From the NCBI GenBank assembly GCA_947503575.1, contig CANNDZ010000001.1, positions 558,001 through 622,000 on the forward strand: a stretch of DNA of 64,000 bases, given 5' to 3'. This DNA comes from an uncultured Kordiimonas sp. (lineage in GTDB: Bacteria > Pseudomonadota > Alphaproteobacteria > Sphingomonadales > Kordiimonadaceae). The notes under the pieces are model-generated. The model saw only the letters and a program-made list of their open reading frames with translations, ran no database searches and had not been told where the DNA came from. The translations under genes and the position numbers were made by a program. Below, piece by piece: positions 59,391 through 64,000 of the stretch; the first letter of the stretch is position 1; every line of letters begins with the position of its first letter.

Positions 59391-60323
59391 TTAGCTTTCG
59401 ATCACCAAGTTGGGGAAGCTTTTGCGGCACACATCACGGATCACGTCTGCAAGCTGGTTGTAGGCCGGGGCTCTGCCCGCGCTTTTGCGCCACACCAGCC
59501 CGACCGAGCGGGTGACCGTGCGGCCCTTCAGGCGCTTGACCGTAATCTCGCTTTGGGCGGAGATTTCCGACTGGGCATACAAGGCTGGAAGGAAAGTGAC
59601 CCCCATTCCCATGCCGACCATATGACGCAAGGCGTCCAGGCTGGTGCCTTCATAATCCCGCAGGCGGGTGGCGCCAAATTCCTTACAGAGCGTATTGATT
59701 TGGTCATGCAGGTGATACTGCGGGCTCAGCGACAGGACCTGCATGCCGGCCAGGTCGTCGGTGTCTATTTCATCCTGTTCGGCAAGGGGGTGGTCAATCG
59801 CGACCGCCAGATACAGGGGTTCGCGGAACAGGCGACAGGTGACCAGTTCGCTGCCCACGACCGGAAGCTGGGCGAGGATAACATCGTGTAGACCGCGTGT
59901 TAGTTCATGCACCAACTGGTTTGGCGGTGCCTCCCGCACATACAGGCTCAGCTCCGGGTGCTGTTTGTGCAGTTTTGCCACCACGTGCGGTAACATATAG
60001 GGCCCCAGCGTTGTTTTGGCCCCAAGCCGGATGGTGCCCACAAGCCCATGCTGCGCCCCGGCGGTGAAATCAATGATGCTTTGCAGTTCATCAAGCACCC
60101 GGCGTGCGCGGGCGCTCACTTCCCGTCCGACCGGGGACAGGTTAACGCCGCTGCGGTCCCGTTCCACCAGTTGCACACCCAGTACTTCTTCCAGATTTTG
60201 GATTTGGGCGGAAAGCGATGGCTGGCTGATGTTGCAGGCTTCGGCGGCGTAACGAAAATGCTTGGCATCTTCAAGGGCGACAAGGTAGCGCAATTGCCGG
60301 AGGGTAAGCTTGTTGATTTGCAT
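59391..60323 (-). CDS. LysR-type regulator, OxyR-like
   Basis: LTLRQLRYLVALEDAKHFRYAAEACNISQPSLSAQIQNLEEVLGVQLVERDR; effector region aligns with OxyR around the second redox Cys. Confidence 0.88.
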   Translation of the reverse strand: MQINKLTLRQLRYLVALEDAKHFRYAAEACNISQPSLSAQIQNLEEVLGVQLVERDRSGVNLSPVGREVSARARRVLDELQSIIDFTAGAQHGLVGTIRLGAKTTLGPYMLPHVVAKLHKQHPELSLYVREAPPNQLVHELTRGLHDVILAQLPVVGSELVTCRLFREPLYLAVAIDHPLAEQDEIDTDDLAGMQVLSLSPQYHLHDQINTLCKEFGATRLRDYEGTSLDALRHMVGMGMGVTFLPALYAQSEISAQSEITVKRLKGRTVTRSVGLVWRKSAGRAPAYNQLADVIRDVCRKSFPNLVIES

Positions 60324-60386
60324 AAGACGGTAAGCCTTTCGATCTGGGCGACTTTCAATTTTAACCTGACGTTCGGTACCATGATA

Positions 60387-60403
60387 GATAGGAATTTCCT
60401 ATC
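60387..60403. promoter_or_regulatory. GATAG-N7-CTATC OxyR-like box upstream of the OxyR-like gene
   Basis: GATAGGAATTTCCTATC; 8-bp perfect arms around a central base. Confidence 0.7.
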
Positions 60404-60705
60404 CAAAGTGAAGAGTTGATCGTATTTTATATTTTTGGTGGTGGGATAGCTATGCCGCACTTCGTCAATTTAAGATCTCAAGAAACCAGAGCTGAAGCTA
60501 ATATTGATGATGAAATGACGGCAGGGCAGATGGGGCGCGGCACCACCATTTTTGCGCGAAAATGTAATTTTTTGAGCATTTTTCGTCATTTTTCTGCTCA
60601 AAAGTGTCTAAAAATACGGCCCCTTTTACTGAAATTTAACATTCAACCCGTAATGTTATGATTATTGATACAGCTTATTAGCTCCCTTGATCTGACTGTG
60701 TCCCG

Positions 60706-60747
60706 CGGAACCGTGCCATCTCCCCCGATTGCGGTTCCGCTTTTTTG
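60706..60747 (+). terminator. Intrinsic terminator with no assigned upstream gene on + strand
   Basis: GCGGAACCG(60706-60714)/CGGTTCCGC(60733-60741) followed by TTTTTT. Confidence 0.8.
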
Positions 60748-60858
60748 TAGCCTAAGCCAAGGTCAGATGGATTAGAGCAAAAGCCAATTCCATCAGAACT
60801 TACTTGCATCCGACCACCGGTTCATCCTTAAATGCTGTGGGGGTGTGCGAGGGATAAC

Positions 60859-61692
60859 ATGCTGACGAAACGACTGTTTTTCATATGCTTATTGTTGGTC
60901 GCAAGCGCTGCGCTGATTAGGCCTGCCACCGCGCAGACATTGATTGATACTGATGACCCGCGCCAACTTGGGCTGGACATTTATTCTGCCGTTAACCGGG
61001 TTGCGGAGCCTGCGACTATTGCACTACGCCTGCAGTCTCTGGTTCGGATTTTCCGCTTTCGTTGTACGCGGTTAACCGATTATCAGGTGTTCTCCCAGCG
61101 CACAAATATCATCGATTTCAAGGTGAAGTGCAGCGGCGACTCGCTCTATGGCGTTACCGTCGCTTCCAACGGGTATGTCGCTGTTTACGGTGGCAATGGC
61201 ATGGTATCCAGTTTTAACCGCAATGACGGATTAATCCTGGTTTTTGACAATGAAGGTGCGCTTTCGGGGGATCGGTCACTCACTGTCGGGCAGGCTGTTG
61301 GCAGTACGGTGGACCGGCTGGAGCTGGAAGAAGATATTAACATTGTCTATGTCATGGGAACCGTTGCCTCAATCCTCGGGTTTATGATGATATTTGGCCT
61401 TGTGTGGTGGCGCGCCTGGAAGTTCCGTCAAACGCGGAAACCACGCCAACGCATGAAACCCATGCAAAAACACAGGGTTAGCGCATCTTCTGACGCCAAA
61501 GACATGTTCATGAAAGAAAGTACCGAGGTGGTGAAAAATGTTTTCAAGCACCCGCGTGGCTTTTTCATCGCCCGGGGTAAACGCGGTAAACGCCGCTTTT
61601 TCAAAAGCATGGTCTGGGCGAAAGTATATGCGGCAAGGGGCTGGCGGCTATTTGAAATCAGCGCTCCGGAGCGCGAGCCTGATACCGTTTAA
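60859..61692 (+). CDS. Exported membrane protein of unknown function
   Basis: Signal peptide MLTKRLFFICLLLVASAALIRPATAQ; TM segment YVMGTVASILGFMMIFGLVWWRAW; basic C-terminus. Confidence 0.7.
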   Translation: MLTKRLFFICLLLVASAALIRPATAQTLIDTDDPRQLGLDIYSAVNRVAEPATIALRLQSLVRIFRFRCTRLTDYQVFSQRTNIIDFKVKCSGDSLYGVTVASNGYVAVYGGNGMVSSFNRNDGLILVFDNEGALSGDRSLTVGQAVGSTVDRLELEEDINIVYVMGTVASILGFMMIFGLVWWRAWKFRQTRKPRQRMKPMQKHRVSASSDAKDMFMKESTEVVKNVFKHPRGFFIARGKRGKRRFFKSMVWAKVYAARGWRLFEISAPEREPDTV

Positions 61693-61730
61693 ACCAATGA
61701 TGTTTTTATGTGCAATAGCACGCCCCGCTA

Positions 61731-61943
61731 TCAGCGGCGAAACGGCGATGTCCAGGTAACCCCGGTGACCGCCGCGACAAAATCAGCAGCGAAAACAAGT
61801 ACAATCAGCAGACCAACAAACTGCAGTAGGTGCGGGGCCACCCATGGCACAACACCGACCTGCATGCGTTTCTCCCGCCACCGACCAAACAGCCAGATGA
61901 GCGCCCCGGCAAGCATTCCGATAACAGCATACCAGGTGGTCAT
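61731..61943 (-). CDS. Small two-TM membrane protein downstream of the EAL gene
   Basis: MTTWYAVIGMLAGALIWLFGRWREKRM...LLQFVGLLIVLVFAADFVAAV; ATG 10 nt after the EAL stop. Confidence 0.55.
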   Translation of the reverse strand: MTTWYAVIGMLAGALIWLFGRWREKRMQVGVVPWVAPHLLQFVGLLIVLVFAADFVAAVTGVTWTSPFRR

Positions 61944-61953
61944 GATTGCCAAC

Positions 61954-63567
61954 CTACCCGTTTAATTTTGGTGAAAATTCCGGTTTTCCAAAATGATACC
62001 CCTGACCAAAGTCAACGCCGAGTGACTTAAGAAAATCTGCCTGAAAACGGTTTTCCACATGCTCGCCAATGGTCTTGATGCCCAGGTCGCGGCATAGCCT
62101 TACAATAGAAAGCAGGAATGTCGGTTTATAGCCAGGTGTGCTTATATCCTTGATGTATGCGCCGTCGATTTTGACATAATCGACATTGAAAGCCCGCAGG
62201 TAATGGTACCCCGACGCCCCGCTACCAAAGTCGTCCAGGCACACCCTGTATCCAGCAGTTTTCAGGTCATTCAGAATGGTTTCTGCCCGCTCCATATTCT
62301 GGATAGCTTTGGTTTCCGTTAGCTCCAGCACGATATCGCGGGACACATCTTTTGCGCTGTTCAAAAGAGCGACAAATTCGTCAATGAAACGCTCACTTTC
62401 CAGGGTTTGACCGGACAGATTGACCGCCAGATTCAACGGTTCGCCCAAGCGTTTCATTTTGCGCACATAGTCAATGGCCTTTTTACACAGTGCGATGTCA
62501 AATTCTTCGATCAGGCCCACATCTTCTGCAAAGCCGATAACATCGCGCGGGGCTTTTTGGTCCAGTTTGCCATCAAATCTGCTAAGAACCTCGTTATGAT
62601 GCACATCACCGGTTTGCAAGGATATTACGGGCTGAAAGGCCATTTTAAACGACCCGCTTTCTATCATCGAACGCAGGCTGGTTACACGCTGTTTGGCCTC
62701 AACCGCCATCCCGTCATACGCTGCGGTCAATTGGCTGAAATCGACAGACGCTGAATCCTCACAAAATTTGGATAATACATACGAGAGGGTGCGCAGTATC
62801 TGGTCTTCCGACATGTCATTATCGGCTGACAGGGTGGACACTGCGGTTTTCAGTTCCACATTGCTGTCAACGTTTTTCAGGCTTTCGCCTATATACTCGC
62901 CGTCCCCCTGACTGCGGTGCAGGAAGGCGAAATGCTTGTCGCCAACTTTTCCTGCGATCTGCCCGTCAACGGATATGGTTTTCAACTGCGCTGCCAGTCG
63001 CCCCACCAAACTATCAGCAAACTTGGCCCCAAATTTCTGTTTTGCTTCGTCAATGCCATCAATTTCGACAGCCGTCATATACAGGCTGCTGCCAACGCTT
63101 TTATCAGCCATCGTGGTGGCAGCCAGGTCCAAAAACCCATCTCGCGTTAGTAGGCCGGTTTCCTTGTCGATAGACTGTTCGCCGACCCCACCGCCCAATG
63201 GGGCGGAACGCAGCGCAATGAATGTGCGGCTGTCACGTCCCGGCATATGAAGGCCAAACAGCCGAAGCGCAAAATTGTGGCCTGTGTTACCCTTGAAGCG
63301 CAGGGGGATCGGCCCCAATCGTCCCTTATGTTCAAGGTGCATTTTTAATGCAGTGAACACTTCCCGGTCATCTTCGTCTATCAACTCATAAATGGAAGTA
63401 CCGACATGACTGGCATTCTGTGTGTCGGTGCTGACTTTTTCAACAGCACCCCCTTCAAACAGTATTGTACCTTTGGCGTCGACCTCGAAAAAAATCTCTG
63501 CTGCTGCAAAGGCAAAGGCGACAAAACGCTCTCGTTCTTTCCGCAATTCGTCAATCACTGCTGACAT
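61954..63567 (-). CDS. PAS-like/degenerate GGDEF/EAL domain phosphodiesterase
   Basis: EAL core NEVLSRF, LAVNLSGQTL, LELTET, LDDFGSG, VDYVKIDG, DFGQGYHFGKP; GGDEF position reads VGDKH. Confidence 0.88.
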   Translation of the reverse strand: MSAVIDELRKERERFVAFAFAAAEIFFEVDAKGTILFEGGAVEKVSTDTQNASHVGTSIYELIDEDDREVFTALKMHLEHKGRLGPIPLRFKGNTGHNFALRLFGLHMPGRDSRTFIALRSAPLGGGVGEQSIDKETGLLTRDGFLDLAATTMADKSVGSSLYMTAVEIDGIDEAKQKFGAKFADSLVGRLAAQLKTISVDGQIAGKVGDKHFAFLHRSQGDGEYIGESLKNVDSNVELKTAVSTLSADNDMSEDQILRTLSYVLSKFCEDSASVDFSQLTAAYDGMAVEAKQRVTSLRSMIESGSFKMAFQPVISLQTGDVHHNEVLSRFDGKLDQKAPRDVIGFAEDVGLIEEFDIALCKKAIDYVRKMKRLGEPLNLAVNLSGQTLESERFIDEFVALLNSAKDVSRDIVLELTETKAIQNMERAETILNDLKTAGYRVCLDDFGSGASGYHYLRAFNVDYVKIDGAYIKDISTPGYKPTFLLSIVRLCRDLGIKTIGEHVENRFQADFLKSLGVDFGQGYHFGKPEFSPKLNG

Positions 63568-63806
63568 GAAACCCCCACGTGTTTTTTTACCGGCTATTGG
63601 CTATCAACGAACCCTGCCATATAGGGCGTTAGCTTTACGCACCACCTGGCAAAGTGCAAATGCATTTCTGGTCAACCGCACGTTTTTGAAACGTTTACGA
63701 TACTAGGGCTTGCATCAGGCTGCACCCTTGCTAGGCTTTTGCAAACTTAACATGGTGCTGTAACCTAAGAGTTAACAGGATGCACAAATTTTCGGGGAGT
63801 TTAATC

Positions 63807-64000
63807 ATGGCCATGAACCATCTGATTGCGGGTATCCGCCCGCGTGTTGCCGACCGGGCACGAGGCGATGCATTGAGCGTTGTTTTCGCGGCCGCGCTGG
63901 CTTTTGGTGGGACAGCCGCATATGCGGACGTTGCTGAGCCAGTGCCTGGCGGTCTTGCTTATGAGGATGTTTTCAACCTTGAGTATGCAACAGGTCCGCG
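63807..64000 (+). CDS. Exported protein, 5' end only, possibly S9 prolyl oligopeptidase family
   Basis: ATG at 63807: MAMNHLIAGIRPRVADRARGDALSVVFAAALAFGGTAAYADVAEPVPGGLAYEDVFNLEYATGPR; truncated by window end. Confidence 0.5.
   Translation, partial: MAMNHLIAGIRPRVADRARGDALSVVFAAALAFGGTAAYADVAEPVPGGLAYEDVFNLEYATGP

Noticed and set aside
60570-60603. TTTTGAGCA-N16-TGCTCAAAA inverted repeat
   Set aside because: Long loop and AT-rich low-complexity spacer; no clear regulatory context beyond the adjacent terminator.
60416-60661. 81-aa ORF downstream of the OxyR-like box
   Set aside because: Not called as CDS: TTG start, no family signature, low-complexity DNA. Kept only as an alternative within the OxyS-like transcript finding.
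1-64000. CRISPR arrays, rRNA, tRNA, transposases, integrases
   Set aside because: None recognised by eye: no regularly spaced repeats, no tRNA-like T-arm/anticodon combination, no DDE or tyrosine recombinase motifs in the ORFs. A tRNAscan/minced run would be decisive.

Overview
The window looks like an alphaproteobacterial chromosome segment. This is inferred from gene content (RegA/RegB, DUF3126, BTLCP/LapG-like protease, YcgN, SH3/DUF1058) and was not checked by search. Most of it is dense core genome: TolB-like/amidohydrolase, FAD reductase, acyl-CoA synthetase, RegBA and SCO1, PBP1A, NfuA, TsaB/RimI/Fur/PlsC/MiaB/PhoH/YbeY/CorC/Lnt/TrmB, the rimP-nusA-ylxR-infB-rbfA-truB-rpsO-pnp operon, a nitronate monooxygenase, signalling genes, lepA and an OxyR-like regulator. 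The accessory DNA flanks lepA. On the left (about 50.2-52.4 kb) a NdpA/YejK-family gene overlaps a stand-alone RelA/SpoT-type alarmone synthetase by 4 bp (toxSAS-like). On the right (about 54.3-57.8 kb) is a minus-strand four-gene cassette: DUF262, then a HEPN-like gene, a C5-cytosine methyltransferase and a NaeI-like endonuclease. These two loci are the best candidates for an undescribed system. Other signals: an OxyR-like LysR regulator with His where the peroxidatic Cys is expected, with two GATAG-N7-CTATC boxes and a possible divergent OxyS-like transcript; a perfect 22-bp palindrome upstream of a MarR-GNAT fusion; a 13-bp inverted repeat upstream of the TolB/amidohydrolase gene; a HD-GYP domain that appears to have lost its catalytic residues; and a divergent CobD/CbiB-like gene next to RegBA. 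Family calls come from reading the translations and recalled motifs; no database search was run.
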